Positions 16,501-26,604 are shown, counted from the stretch's first letter. The stretch: DNA of 61,164 bases from Candidatus Cloacimonadota bacterium (GCA_003564155.1 PWOA01000068.1:1-61164); one strand, 5' to 3'. Numbers and translations: made by a program. The notes: generated by a model from the letters alone, not told the origin.

Positions 16501-17907
16501 ATGGATGAATTACTGCGTAATTATAGACTTATCATGAAGAGTGCAGGAGTTGATCAAAGAGTAACTGATACGTTTATTCGTTATTTGGCACAAGTTTTAA
16601 CTGGAGAAACCGGCAATTTATCTAATCAAGAGATAACACCACCTAACAGTAATAAGTTAATCAATTATCAACAATTAGACGACAGCTCTACCATTAATCT
16701 GGGGAAATTGGCTGTTGTAAAACTAAATGGTGGCTTAGGAACTACAATGGGTTTAAACAAGGCTAAGTCTTTGATAAAGATAAAGGATAACCTGAATTTC
16801 TTAGATATCACCTTAAGACAAATCAATGTATTAAATAAAAGTAATGACTGCCGGGTTCCCTTAGTATTAATGAACAGCTTTAATACTAATTCCGACACTT
16901 TAGAATATTTGTCAAAATGCAGCAAAGAATTAAATATTGATATGCCGTTATGTTTTATACAAAGTAAATATCCTCGAGTGAGACAGGAAGATTACTATCC
17001 ATTTCAACATCCCTATGACGAAACATATAATTGGAATCCTCCGGGACATGGTGATATATATCAATCAGTTTATTCTTCAGGAATACTAAAACGGTTACTT
17101 GATAAAGGGATTGAGTATATTTTTATATCAAATGCTGACAATCTTGGTGCTTATGTTGATACCAAGATTTTTAATTATATGATAGATAATAGACTTCCAT
17201 TTCTAATGGAAGTATGTCTAAGACAAGAAGTTGATAAAAAGGGAGGTCATTTAGCGCAGCTGTCTCATTCGGAGCAAAAAACCTGTGGGAAACCACGAAA
17301 TGATGAAGCGGGTAATTTAATATTACGAGAAGTTGCTCAATGTCCCCAAGATGAACTCAATCAATTCCAAGATATAAGTTTATACCGTTATTTCAATACA
17401 AATAATATATGGGTCAATTTAAAGGAACTAAAGACTCATTTGGAAAACGAAAAACTAGATCTTCCACTGATAGTTAACAAAAAGACTATAGGTGGAACAA
17501 GAGTTATCCAAATCGAAACAGCTATGGGAGCTGCTATAAGTGTTTTCAAAGGTTCAAAGGCATTAATAGTACCTCGTTTGAGGTTTGCTCCTGTAAAAAA
17601 GACAAGTGATTTACTTACCATTCGCTCAGATGCATATAAGCTTAACGGTAATTATATAACAGTTTTAAACGATGAGTGTCAGAATGTACCTCTGGTTGAT
17701 CTTGATGAAAAGTATTACAAGTCTTTATCCCAATTAGAGAGTCATTTTCCTTATGGGGCTCCTTCATTGAAACAGTGTCGTCGCCTCAAAGTTGAGGGTG
17801 ATATAACATTTGGGGAAAATATTCAAATCATAGGAAGTGTTGTCTTAAAGGCTAAAAATGCCCGAAAGATTGAAAATATGATAATTGATCAAAACATATA
17901 TTTTTAG
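16501..17907 (+). CDS. UTP-glucose-1-phosphate uridylyltransferase, eukaryotic-type (UDPGP family)
   Basis: 468 aa. The nucleotide-binding loop VKLNGGLGTTMGLNKAKS (about residues 73-90) is the signature of the eukaryotic-type UDPGP family, quite unlike bacterial GalU. The catalytic region continues with PPGHGDIYQSVYSSG (about 180-194) and the metal-binding ISNADNLGAYVD (about 209-220). The C-terminal half ends in a left-handed beta-helix-like segment (VEGDITFGENIQIIGSVVL). The enzyme makes UDP-glucose from UTP and glucose-1-phosphate for glycan synthesis. An AAGGTTT site precedes the ATG. It sits convergently to recG. Acceptance of other sugar phosphates, as in UAP-like relatives, cannot be excluded. 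Confidence 0.9.
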   Translation: MDELLRNYRLIMKSAGVDQRVTDTFIRYLAQVLTGETGNLSNQEITPPNSNKLINYQQLDDSSTINLGKLAVVKLNGGLGTTMGLNKAKSLIKIKDNLNFLDITLRQINVLNKSNDCRVPLVLMNSFNTNSDTLEYLSKCSKELNIDMPLCFIQSKYPRVRQEDYYPFQHPYDETYNWNPPGHGDIYQSVYSSGILKRLLDKGIEYIFISNADNLGAYVDTKIFNYMIDNRLPFLMEVCLRQEVDKKGGHLAQLSHSEQKTCGKPRNDEAGNLILREVAQCPQDELNQFQDISLYRYFNTNNIWVNLKELKTHLENEKLDLPLIVNKKTIGGTRVIQIETAMGAAISVFKGSKALIVPRLRFAPVKKTSDLLTIRSDAYKLNGNYITVLNDECQNVPLVDLDEKYYKSLSQLESHFPYGAPSLKQCRRLKVEGDITFGENIQIIGSVVLKAKNARKIENMIIDQNIYF

Positions 17908-17952
17908 TGGTTAATAGTTGTGTAGGGTTAAAGGACGAGTTGATATTACTTT

Positions 17953-20067
17953 TTAATGGCTAAATAACTTTTCTTTTTCTGAAAAAAGCAGTGAATATTT
18001 TTTACGGATGATACCTAAGTCCGCAGCCTGCATATAGTAATCTTGAGATATAATCCTGAAAGCTAATTGACGAGCTTGGTTAAGTATGTATTTATCTTTG
18101 TTTATATCGGCAATCTTAAATATAACTAATCCGGATTGCTCTTGACCAAAGAACTCGCCGGGTCCTCTTAGCTGTAAATCTTTTTCCGCTATAATAAATC
18201 CATCATTTGTTGCAACCATTGTATCTAATCTTGACTTGGCTATTTGCGATATGGGCGGATAATAAACTAAATAACAAAAAGATTCATTACTACCTCTACC
18301 TACACGTCCTCTAAGTTGATGGAGTTGACTAAGCCCGAATCTTTCAGCATTTTCTATGATCATGATAGAAGCATTTGGAATATCGACACCAACCTCGATA
18401 ACAGTAGTTGCGATTAAAACATCAATCAGTCCTTTTTTAAAATCTAACATAGTTTGATCTTTAACACTTGATTTCAATTCACCATGAATCAGCCCGATTT
18501 CAAATTGTGAAAGATGTTTATTTTTAATATCTTTAAATAGGTTTTCAACATCACTTAAAAAAACTTTTTCAGATGCTTTGATCAGAGGACAGACTATGTA
18601 TATTTGTCTCCCTTGCAGAATAAGTTTTGAGATAAATCTATAAAGAGAAACTTTTTCCGATGCTTGAATAAGATGTGTTTTTACAGGTTTTCTGTTTGGA
18701 GGCAACTCATTCATTATACTAATATCCAAATCTCCATAAATAGTAAGAGCTAAGGAACGGGGAATAGGAGTTGCTGAGAGATATAGAACATCAGGTTTTT
18801 TGTTTTCAGCAGAAGTATGCATTATTGATACGGGTATTGAAGCTCTTTGTAAAACTCCGAAACGCTGTTGTTCGTCAATTATTAATAAACCGATTTTATG
18901 GAATCTAATATTGTCTTGCAACAGAGCATGTGTTCCAATAATTATGTCAAATATACCTTTCGTAATGCCTTCAATATTTTTTCTTTTCGGTGCGTCATTC
19001 CCGCCGGTAAGTAAGCAAATACGTAAATCGGATTCATTCTCTAATAATTTAGATATGGTTTTAAAATGTTGACGAGCTAATATCTCTGTTGGTGCCATAA
19101 TTATTGTCTCATATCCGTTTTCGATTGCTAATAGCATAGATATCAGGGCAACTAGGGTTTTACCGGATCCGACGTCTCCTTGCAGTAAACGGTTCATTTG
19201 TTTAGAGGAGGTCATGTCATTAAATATATCTTTTATAACTCTATCTTGAGCTGAAGTTAAAGTAAATGAAAGATCCTTTATGAAACGGTCGCTTAGATTT
19301 TTTTTCTTCTCGAATACTATACTTCGTTCCGGTTGGATATTTTTGAAATAAGTTCGTGCCAGCATTAGTTGATGATAGAATAGTTCTTCGAAAACTAATC
19401 TTTTCTTCGCTTGTTGTACTTGTTCCATATTTTTCGGTAGGTGAATCGATTCCCAAGCATCTGCAATACTTATTAATTGATAATGATTTAGGTATCCATT
19501 CGGTAAGGATTCTTGAACTAGTGGCACGTATTTTAGAATAGCTTGCTTTATAATTGTATACCAAAAATTCTGGTTCAGTGTTTCGGTAGTATTATATATT
19601 GGAATAAGTTGTATTTGATTATCCGCTTTAGCTATGTTATCTTGGTCAAACACCGATATTGATGGGTGAATGAACTGTATTTTATTACGTGATGTTTTTT
19701 TTACAACACCTTCAACTACATAATATGATCCTACGCGTAAACCGTTGATTAGCCAGGAACTGACATTAAACCACAAACACTCAATTGAAGCAAGCTTATC
19801 TTCAAAGATCGCTATTAGCTGCTTCCTCTTATAGCCAATAGATCTGATTGAAAATTTGTTTAGTTTAAGGATACAGGAGTTGTGTTCATCAGACTTGAGT
19901 TGACTAATATCTTCAACTGTGTATTGTTCAATGTATTTTCGAGGTATATGATTCAACAAATCTTCAACAGTAATGATTCCTAACTTCCCTAAAGAAGTAG
20001 CTCTTTTGGGTCCAACACCTTTAAGGTAGCGAACTTCATCATTTAGTGATAATTGTCGATCTATCAT
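17953..20067 (-). CDS. recG: ATP-dependent DNA helicase RecG
   Basis: 704 aa, full length for the family. The N-terminal wedge domain has the helix-hairpin-helix-like RYLKGVGPKRATSLGKLG (about residues 13-30) and an OB fold. Walker A is LQGDVGSGKTLVA (about 290-302), the DEXH motif is LLIIDEQQRFGVLQR, motif III is LYLSATPIPRSLAL, and motif VI is QLRGRVGRGSNESF. A C-terminal TRG-type segment follows (LRGPGEFFGQEQSG). RecG reverses stalled forks and remodels branched DNA. It is convergent with the UGPase gene and lies downstream of rsmI on the same strand. Confidence 0.96.
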   Translation of the reverse strand: MIDRQLSLNDEVRYLKGVGPKRATSLGKLGIITVEDLLNHIPRKYIEQYTVEDISQLKSDEHNSCILKLNKFSIRSIGYKRKQLIAIFEDKLASIECLWFNVSSWLINGLRVGSYYVVEGVVKKTSRNKIQFIHPSISVFDQDNIAKADNQIQLIPIYNTTETLNQNFWYTIIKQAILKYVPLVQESLPNGYLNHYQLISIADAWESIHLPKNMEQVQQAKKRLVFEELFYHQLMLARTYFKNIQPERSIVFEKKKNLSDRFIKDLSFTLTSAQDRVIKDIFNDMTSSKQMNRLLQGDVGSGKTLVALISMLLAIENGYETIIMAPTEILARQHFKTISKLLENESDLRICLLTGGNDAPKRKNIEGITKGIFDIIIGTHALLQDNIRFHKIGLLIIDEQQRFGVLQRASIPVSIMHTSAENKKPDVLYLSATPIPRSLALTIYGDLDISIMNELPPNRKPVKTHLIQASEKVSLYRFISKLILQGRQIYIVCPLIKASEKVFLSDVENLFKDIKNKHLSQFEIGLIHGELKSSVKDQTMLDFKKGLIDVLIATTVIEVGVDIPNASIMIIENAERFGLSQLHQLRGRVGRGSNESFCYLVYYPPISQIAKSRLDTMVATNDGFIIAEKDLQLRGPGEFFGQEQSGLVIFKIADINKDKYILNQARQLAFRIISQDYYMQAADLGIIRKKYSLLFSEKEKLFSH

Positions 20068-20173
20068 TCTGAAAGCTTGTTAATAGATGTTTGTATCTAT
20101 TTGATTATATGAAATCAAACGATGAATTATATGTGTATTAAGATAGAGATAAATTAGCTTGATAAAGATATCT

Positions 20174-20917
20174 TTATTTGAAGGGACTGTAAGCCTTTAG
20201 AAGAAAAACAAATTCACCTTTAGGTAAATCTTCGGTCATTTTTATTAATTCATGTAGTGTACCGTTGAAAACTTTTTCTTGGGGTGTAGTCAACTTATAG
20301 GCGATTGCAGCTCTTCTTGAGCTGCCTAAAACTTTATACATATCTCTTAGAAACTGTTGCAGACGATATGGTGTTTCTAAAAAGATGTAATTTATGTGTT
20401 TGTCTGCTTTTATTTTATATAGAGACTGAATTCTTTCTTGCTTATTAGCAGGAAGAAACCCAAAATATGTAAATTGCGCAGACTTAGTTTCCATACTGCC
20501 AACCATGAGAGCAGCCATTAACGAAGAAGCTCCCGGCACCGGGATTACAGGGATATTATAATAATGGCATTTTTGAACTAACATTCTGCCTGGATCGGCA
20601 AAAAGTGGTGTTCCTGCATCAGAAATCAAAGCCATTGCAATATTATTGGTCATTAGTTTCTTTATTAAATTTGGGGTTTGATCTTTTTCATTGTGTTCGT
20701 TCAATGGCTCTAACGGTTTTTTTATACCATAATACTTAAGCAATCTGCTACCGGACTTAAATTCTTCGCAAATAACATAATCGACTTTTGACAATACACT
20801 CAAAGCGCGCAGGGTAATATCATGCCTATCACCGATGTCAGTAGCGACGATATATAAACCGGCAGAAAGGTTATCTTTAGATAATTCGTTCAAGATTTGA
20901 CAGGTTTTTTCTAACAT
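20174..20917 (-). CDS. rsmI: RsmI-like 16S rRNA 2'-O-methyltransferase (tetrapyrrole methylase fold)
   Basis: 247 aa. The tetrapyrrole-methylase fold is evident: GLYIVATDIGDRHDITLRALSVL at the start, IALISDAGTPLFADPGRMLVQ in the middle (about residues 92-116), PGASSLMAALMVGS (about 125-138), and a late FLETPYRLQQF. RsmI methylates the ribose of C1402 in the decoding centre using S-adenosylmethionine. Two things are unusual. The first motif reads ATDIGDRHD where RsmI normally has ATPIGNLxD, and the protein stops at about 247 residues, so it lacks the C-terminal extension of longer RsmI proteins. A short RsmI-related paralogue is an alternative assignment. Confidence 0.82.
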   Translation of the reverse strand: MLEKTCQILNELSKDNLSAGLYIVATDIGDRHDITLRALSVLSKVDYVICEEFKSGSRLLKYYGIKKPLEPLNEHNEKDQTPNLIKKLMTNNIAMALISDAGTPLFADPGRMLVQKCHYYNIPVIPVPGASSLMAALMVGSMETKSAQFTYFGFLPANKQERIQSLYKIKADKHINYIFLETPYRLQQFLRDMYKVLGSSRRAAIAYKLTTPQEKVFNGTLHELIKMTEDLPKGEFVFLLKAYSPFK

Positions 20918-21036
20918 GTAGTTTCTTTTTGGGCGTTAAGTTAATCATTATCGGAGATAATCAATCGTCTATTCTCCTAAGTAAAGTAATCTCTTAACGA
21001 TAATGATAATGATTTTATCGAATATGATTACAGTAT

Positions 21037-23463
21037 CTAATCTTTAATAATGTAATCAATACCTCCACAGAAATGATTCTTCCAATACCAATAAATCCCG
21101 ATTACTAATAATACTAAGGTTGCAAATATTCCAATAAAACTAAATATCACTCCTAACTTATGAGTTAACGGTTCGAAAACTATTTCAAGTTCATGATCTC
21201 CCGGGGGTACTTCTACACCTCTGAGAATATAGTTAGTCGGATGTATCTCAACTTGTTTTCCATTCAAATATGCGTTCCAACCGGCAGGGTAAAAAACTTC
21301 ACTAAGAACTAAGAAACTGTTTTTGTCAGTAGTTATATCCAAAGTGATGTTATGTAGATTAAAATCAGTTACTTTAACACTAGTTTCATTAGGTGGCTCA
21401 ATATTCATTAAGCTTGTCTCAACTATTGCGGATGTTTCCGGATTGAAATCAGGAGAATTCAATCTCCTAAACACAGATTGTTTATCAACTATGGTCTCTA
21501 CTTCGTCAACGAACCAAGCACGAGGTAATGAATTTTTTATGCTATATATGGTAACTTGTCGTTCTCTATCGTAATATGACCATTCTAGGTTGTCAAAAGG
21601 AAGCTGAATGGGGGAGATAAGATACTTTACATTTAACATTCTGACTATGTTCCAGTTGATCGGAACTCTGTATCTAAGTTCCGCATGTAACGAATAGTCT
21701 AATATATCCTGATATCTTTGCAGTTTAGCTCCATGATATCCACCTATTGTTTGATGATAGTAAGCCCATCTGCATTTATCAAATTCTTCTCTCAAGGGGA
21801 ATATCCTAAATAAAGATTCATCTTCCAAAAGAAATCTGTCAGCTTCCGTCTTCACGAATTCTTGTTCTAGTTCAACCTTATGTGAAAGTCCTGGAAAATG
21901 TTTTTTATTAATTAGCATAACATCAGTTATGGATATTGCTCCGATGATTAACAAGTACAAATACGGAGTCATCCCTTTTCTTTTCAACAATAGGTAGGTA
22001 ACAAGGAAGAAAAGAGATAAAAATGCAAAAGCTGTAATGCTACTTTTTTCAAGCACTTCCAGGCGCATCTGTTTTAAAAACTCCAACTGCCTAGGTTCAT
22101 AACGAGCAGAATCACTACTATGTTCCAATGGTAAGAATGAAAATCCATTAGTCTCACTAATTGCAATGAAAAGTATTGTAATTGCAATACAGATAATAAG
22201 TAATTTAAGTATCAGCTTGGTAAAATTATCATTATATTCTTTCAAATGTTGAAAGATTTGTTTTATCCCATATCCGGCTAATACGACTATACTGAATTGT
22301 ACTAATACAAGTATCATAGCAGGGACTCTAAACTTATTGAATAGAGGCAGATAAGATAGTAAAAAATTAGACAGGAATTGAAAATGTTTACCAAACGATA
22401 AGAACAATGCAACTACTGTAACAACGGTAAACATTTTTACCATTCTCTCTTTCCAACTGAAAATAGCAATCAATGCAAGTATGAATATTACTACTCCCAT
22501 ATAATGTGAAGTTTGCGTAAAAGGCATCCAACCCCAATAATAAGGAGATATTCCACCGAAGAAATCAGGAATAATAAAGGTAATTATCTCAAATGGATGA
22601 AGTGACCAACTTGTTGCATAATCGGCAGTTAGACCACCGCCACCTCTGATAGTATATTCTCCGTATTCCCAAACGTTAAGATAAGGATGTGCAACAGCTA
22701 AGCCGGTTATTATAAGAACACCTGCAAACATAATTGATGCCTTAGCAAATTCTTTTAATTCTATGTCTTTTTTTGCCCAGAAGAAATTGAAAATCCAGTA
22801 GATAATAATCATAATAAATGTATAGTACGTTATCTGAACATGGTTTTCTCGTAATTGCTGGATAAGAAACATTGCAGTTAATCCCATACCAAGAATATTT
22901 TTATATTTAAAAAGATGGTGTAAGCCCCAAAAAATCCAGGGAATATATACTATTGCCCGGAATTTGGTATTATGTCCGATTTCGATCAAGCCAATGAAAT
23001 GACAAGAAATAGCAAATGACATCCCGGTTATAAAAGCAATTATAGGTTTAAAGCCTAAAGAAAGCATTAGAATATACATTCCCAACCCAGCTAGAAACAT
23101 ATAAAATACTGTCCAGTTAATCAAGTATTTTGTAAACAGGTTAAATATATTCTTAATAAATGGAAATCTTGCAGGGTAACTTATCAGGTAAGCCGGCATC
23201 CCCGAAAACAAATTTGTATTCCACAAAGCTTGATCGCTATGCTCTTCATTATATTCTAACAAAACCTGTGCTGCACCACGCCATTGAATTGTGTCACTCG
23301 TTCTTGGCCCATATCCTAAATACGCCATTCTAAAAAAGAAAATCGATAATAGAACAAAGAGAAGTCCTATAAATATCAAGTGTTCATACTTATGATATAA
23401 TAATGGTTCTAAAAAATCTTTAGTTACCTGTGTATTATTAACTTTATTTTTTTTCTTACTCAT
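21037..23463 (-). CDS. YfhO-like polytopic membrane protein
   Basis: 808 aa with about a dozen membrane helices spread over residues 35-520 and a final helix near 780-800. A large soluble domain (about 530-770) ends in YPAGWNAYLNGKQVEIHPTN and PPGDHELEIVFEP, segments diagnostic of the YfhO family. YfhO proteins belong to the GT-C superfamily and act in glycosylation of cell-envelope polymers such as lipoteichoic acid in Firmicutes. In a Gram-negative-type cell the substrate is unknown. AAGGT lies 12 bases before the ATG. It is the first gene of a minus-strand run continuing to rsmI. Confidence 0.85.
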   Translation of the reverse strand: MSKKKNKVNNTQVTKDFLEPLLYHKYEHLIFIGLLFVLLSIFFFRMAYLGYGPRTSDTIQWRGAAQVLLEYNEEHSDQALWNTNLFSGMPAYLISYPARFPFIKNIFNLFTKYLINWTVFYMFLAGLGMYILMLSLGFKPIIAFITGMSFAISCHFIGLIEIGHNTKFRAIVYIPWIFWGLHHLFKYKNILGMGLTAMFLIQQLRENHVQITYYTFIMIIIYWIFNFFWAKKDIELKEFAKASIMFAGVLIITGLAVAHPYLNVWEYGEYTIRGGGGLTADYATSWSLHPFEIITFIIPDFFGGISPYYWGWMPFTQTSHYMGVVIFILALIAIFSWKERMVKMFTVVTVVALFLSFGKHFQFLSNFLLSYLPLFNKFRVPAMILVLVQFSIVVLAGYGIKQIFQHLKEYNDNFTKLILKLLIICIAITILFIAISETNGFSFLPLEHSSDSARYEPRQLEFLKQMRLEVLEKSSITAFAFLSLFFLVTYLLLKRKGMTPYLYLLIIGAISITDVMLINKKHFPGLSHKVELEQEFVKTEADRFLLEDESLFRIFPLREEFDKCRWAYYHQTIGGYHGAKLQRYQDILDYSLHAELRYRVPINWNIVRMLNVKYLISPIQLPFDNLEWSYYDRERQVTIYSIKNSLPRAWFVDEVETIVDKQSVFRRLNSPDFNPETSAIVETSLMNIEPPNETSVKVTDFNLHNITLDITTDKNSFLVLSEVFYPAGWNAYLNGKQVEIHPTNYILRGVEVPPGDHELEIVFEPLTHKLGVIFSFIGIFATLVLLVIGIYWYWKNHFCGGIDYIIKD

Positions 23464-23865
23464 AAATAATACCTTATTTCTTTTTTTCTAAGGTCTTGGC
23501 AAGTCGATTATCGTCAACAAAAAAAACTTTTACCCATTTTGGTTCGAAAGATCATTTTTCTTGATTGATACCTTATTGACAGACCGGTTAGAAATTGCTT
23601 ATAAACGAGCGAAAACAGTAATCTGTACATAATACATCTTTGTAATCTACACTTAGTATAACACTATCTGCTTATGATACTATCAAATAAATACGCAAAC
23701 CTGAATAGAAAAATCAGTCTTTTTCAATGGGAAGTAGATCAATAATCTCTTAAGTAGTATTTTAAAATAAGGTGCTAAAGTATCTATCAAATTTAAGAAT
23801 TGACATTAGAAGCCTATAAAAAGCTATTGAACCTATATATAATACAATTGAAAAGGAGTATAATT
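23464..23865. other. Divergent intergenic region between yfhO-like and DUF1015 genes
   Basis: Holds the control elements of both genes. A GTCGATTATCGTCAA element at 23503-23517 lies 39 bases upstream of the YfhO-like start. A TTGACA at 23800-23805 could be the -35 box for the DUF1015 gene, although no well-spaced -10 is obvious. GAAAAGGAG before 23866 is a strong ribosome binding site. Confidence 0.45.
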
Positions 23866-25110
23866 ATGGCTGTTATTAGACCATTTAAAGGTTTTCGACC
23901 CCGGAAAGATATGGTAAAAGAAGTTGCCTCTCCACCTTATGATGTGGTTAATACACGCGAAGCGCGTGAGCTTGTTAAAGGAAAACCTTACAGTTTTTTA
24001 CATGTAGTGAGATCAGAAGTTGATTTACCTTTAGAAATTGATCCTTATGATGAACAAGTTTATCAAAAAGGTAAAGATAATCTCCAAAAGCTGGTAAGTG
24101 AAAAAATCTTAATTGAAGACGTTAAACCATCAATATATCTTTATCAACAGCAAATGGGAGAACACAAACAAATAGGTATAGTTGCATGTGCATCAGTTGA
24201 AGATTACGTGAATGATGTAATTAAAAAACATGAGCATACCAGAGCAGCTAAAGAAAATGACCGTATAAAGCATGTCGACACTTTAAATGCTAATACCGGA
24301 CCGGTTTTTTTGACATACCCTGCATACAATGAGATAGATAGTATAATATCTAATCTTGCTGATACGGCACCCGTATACAATTTTGTAGCTGATGATAATG
24401 TTGTTCATACAATGTGGACTGTAAGTGATCCTGAAGTTATCAATAAAATTATTGATACATTTAAACAAATACCGACTTTATATGTCGCTGACGGACATCA
24501 TCGGTCGGCATCAGCTGCTAAAGTGGGAGCTTCAAGAAAGGCAGCGAACCCGAATCATACCGGCAATGAAGAGTATAATTTCTTTTTAGCAGTTTTTTTC
24601 CCACATAACCAGTTAAAAATCATGGATTATAACAGAGTAGTCAAAGATTTAGGAGAATTAACTGAAGAAGAGTTTATTGTTAGAATCGGTGAAAAGTTTG
24701 AACTAACTCCAGTAAAAGATAATCTGGCTTATAAACCTGAAAATAAACACTGTTTCGGAATGTATTTAAAAGGCCAATGGTACAAAATGGTTCCAAAAAA
24801 AGGAACTTATGACCCTGAAGATCCGGTTAAGTCCTTAGATGTAGCAATATTACAAGATAATCTGTTGACTCCTGTACTTAATATAATTGATCCAAGAAAA
24901 GATGAACGGATAGATTTTGTTGGTGGTATCAGAGGTCTTTCAGAGTTAGAAAAGCGAGTTGAGGAAGGAGAAGCTGTTGCATTTGCTCTTTATCCCACAT
25001 CTATTGAAGATCTTATGAGTATTGCAGATTCAGGGGCAGTAATGCCACCCAAATCTACATGGTTTGAGCCAAAATTAAGATCGGGTCTGATAGTTCACTT
25101 TCTATGTTAG
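23866..25110 (+). CDS. DUF1015 family protein
   Basis: 414 aa from the ATG at 23866, which has AAAAGGAG at the right distance and opens MAVIRPFKGFRP, the usual family start; a longer in-frame opening at 23800 lacks such a site. Conserved family segments are SPPYDVVN (about residues 22-29), KHEHTRAAKENDRIKH (about 118-133) and LYVADGHHRSASA (about 204-216). The DGHHR motif resembles the signature of ParB/SerK-like folds, so a nucleotide-dependent kinase activity is conceivable, but no function is established to my knowledge. It is followed by rimO after a structured spacer. Confidence 0.85.
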   Translation: MAVIRPFKGFRPRKDMVKEVASPPYDVVNTREARELVKGKPYSFLHVVRSEVDLPLEIDPYDEQVYQKGKDNLQKLVSEKILIEDVKPSIYLYQQQMGEHKQIGIVACASVEDYVNDVIKKHEHTRAAKENDRIKHVDTLNANTGPVFLTYPAYNEIDSIISNLADTAPVYNFVADDNVVHTMWTVSDPEVINKIIDTFKQIPTLYVADGHHRSASAAKVGASRKAANPNHTGNEEYNFFLAVFFPHNQLKIMDYNRVVKDLGELTEEEFIVRIGEKFELTPVKDNLAYKPENKHCFGMYLKGQWYKMVPKKGTYDPEDPVKSLDVAILQDNLLTPVLNIIDPRKDERIDFVGGIRGLSELEKRVEEGEAVAFALYPTSIEDLMSIADSGAVMPPKSTWFEPKLRSGLIVHFLC

Positions 25111-25149
25111 TTAATAGAAAACCTGAGATATTTTGATAAGTTTTAATAT

Positions 25150-25205
25150 CCAAGAATGAGTGACTGAAGGGTACTAATAGACTGGTCCTTTTAGTCTATT
25201 CTTGG
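25150..25205 (+). promoter_or_regulatory. Structured leader between DUF1015 and rimO
   Basis: Two nested inverted repeats. The inner stem is AATAGACT (25176-25183) with AGTCTATT (25193-25200). The outer pair is CCAAGAAT (25150-25157) with ATTCTTGG (25198-25205). The two share the bases ATT at 25198-25200, so they partly compete. There is no T tract. It lies 29 bases before the rimO ATG and could be an RNA switch, a processing site or a weak terminator. Confidence 0.4.
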
Positions 25206-25233
25206 TTAGTTAGATAATTTGCCGAGCTTAAAA

Positions 25234-26562
25234 ATGATTTATAATAACACACTAGAACCAAAAATTTATATTGAAACTTTAGGTTGTCCCCGCAATAAAG
25301 TAGATAGTGAATATTTTTACTATATAGCAGCAGAAATAGGTTTACTCATAACTGATGAGCCTAAAGGAGCTGATATTATACTTATCAATACTTGCGGATT
25401 TATAAATGAGGCTAAAGAAGAATCGATAGATCAGATAATACTTTTATCCCAATTCTGTTCCGCTGATGCAAAAATTCTGGTGACCGGTTGTTTAGTGAAA
25501 AGATACGAGGATGAACTTCGTGAGAGTCTTCCTGAGATTGATCATTTTATTCCACTTAAAGATTATATTCAATTCCGGAAAGTTTTGAATAAGTATCAGA
25601 GGTTAATGATTCCCCAACAAAATATATTAGGGAGAAAACTGATAAATCGACAATCTTATGCATACTTGAAAATAGCAGACGGATGTGAAAATTACTGTAG
25701 CTATTGTGCAATACCCAGCATAAGGGGAAATATAGTTAGTGAACCGATTGATAGTTTGGTTTCCCAATCACTTGATTTATCATCGCAAGGGATAAAGGAA
25801 TTAGTTGTAACCGCAATGGATATTACCCAATATGGCAAGGATTTACCAGAAAAGGTAAATATACTGAATTTATTAACAAAACTAATAGCAATTGAAGAAA
25901 TTGAATGGATACGGCTTTTATATCTTCACCCCAAAGGCATTACTTCCGATCTTATAAATATTATAAAAGACAATGATAAAATTTGTCCCTATCTTGATAT
26001 TCCTATACAACATATTAATAATACGATCCTTAAGTCCATGAACAGATCGATCACTAGATACGAAATTGAAAGTTTGCTAGACAACATACGAACACTTATA
26101 CCTAATGTTGTGCTTAGGACATCAATAATTGTAGGATATCCCGGAGAAACTGAAGAGCAGTTTGAAGAGTTATTTCATTTTATTGAAAAAACACGGTTTA
26201 ATCGCTTAGGTGTTTTTACATATTCTAAAGAAGAAGGTACTACTGCTTACAATATTAGTAATCAAGTTCATTTTAAAACTGCCCAAAAAAGAAAGAGATT
26301 ACTAATGGAACTGCAAGAGCAGATTTCAGAGTCTTTACTAAGTCAATATATCGGTAAAGTGTTACCGGTAATAATTGATAAAAGCTTTCATGAAGGTGAA
26401 GAACATTTTATTGAAGGAAGAACACGTTATGATGCTCCGGGTATAGACGGTATTGTTCAAATATCCGGATCTGCATCACTAAAACCTGGCAGTATTGTTA
26501 ATGCTGAAATTATAGATAGTTGGGAACACGATTTAGTGGGTAAAATAACTATGCAACGTTAA
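25234..26562 (+). CDS. rimO: RimO, ribosomal protein S12 methylthiotransferase
   Basis: 442 aa from the ATG at 25234; an in-frame TTG at 25219 would add five residues, and neither start has a clear ribosome binding site. The N-terminal MiaB/RimO domain begins YIETLGCPRNKVDSE and includes INTCGFINEAKEESID. The radical-SAM triad is C-x3-C-x2-C in DGCENYCSYCAIP. The C-terminus ends in a TRAM domain (GSASLKPGSIVNAEI). RimO adds a methylthio group to a conserved aspartate of S12 using two 4Fe-4S clusters. The residues CPRN and the length favour RimO over MiaB. It is followed by trpS after 42 bases. Confidence 0.93.
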   Translation: MIYNNTLEPKIYIETLGCPRNKVDSEYFYYIAAEIGLLITDEPKGADIILINTCGFINEAKEESIDQIILLSQFCSADAKILVTGCLVKRYEDELRESLPEIDHFIPLKDYIQFRKVLNKYQRLMIPQQNILGRKLINRQSYAYLKIADGCENYCSYCAIPSIRGNIVSEPIDSLVSQSLDLSSQGIKELVVTAMDITQYGKDLPEKVNILNLLTKLIAIEEIEWIRLLYLHPKGITSDLINIIKDNDKICPYLDIPIQHINNTILKSMNRSITRYEIESLLDNIRTLIPNVVLRTSIIVGYPGETEEQFEELFHFIEKTRFNRLGVFTYSKEEGTTAYNISNQVHFKTAQKRKRLLMELQEQISESLLSQYIGKVLPVIIDKSFHEGEEHFIEGRTRYDAPGIDGIVQISGSASLKPGSIVNAEIIDSWEHDLVGKITMQR

Positions 26563-26604
26563 ACGTATTTATGAAATTTACAAATAATTTATTGGGAGTA
26601 ATTT

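Noticed and set aside
26563-26604. T-box or trp leader ahead of trpS
   Set aside because: The 42-base gap after rimO is too short and contains no leader peptide or T-box sequence.
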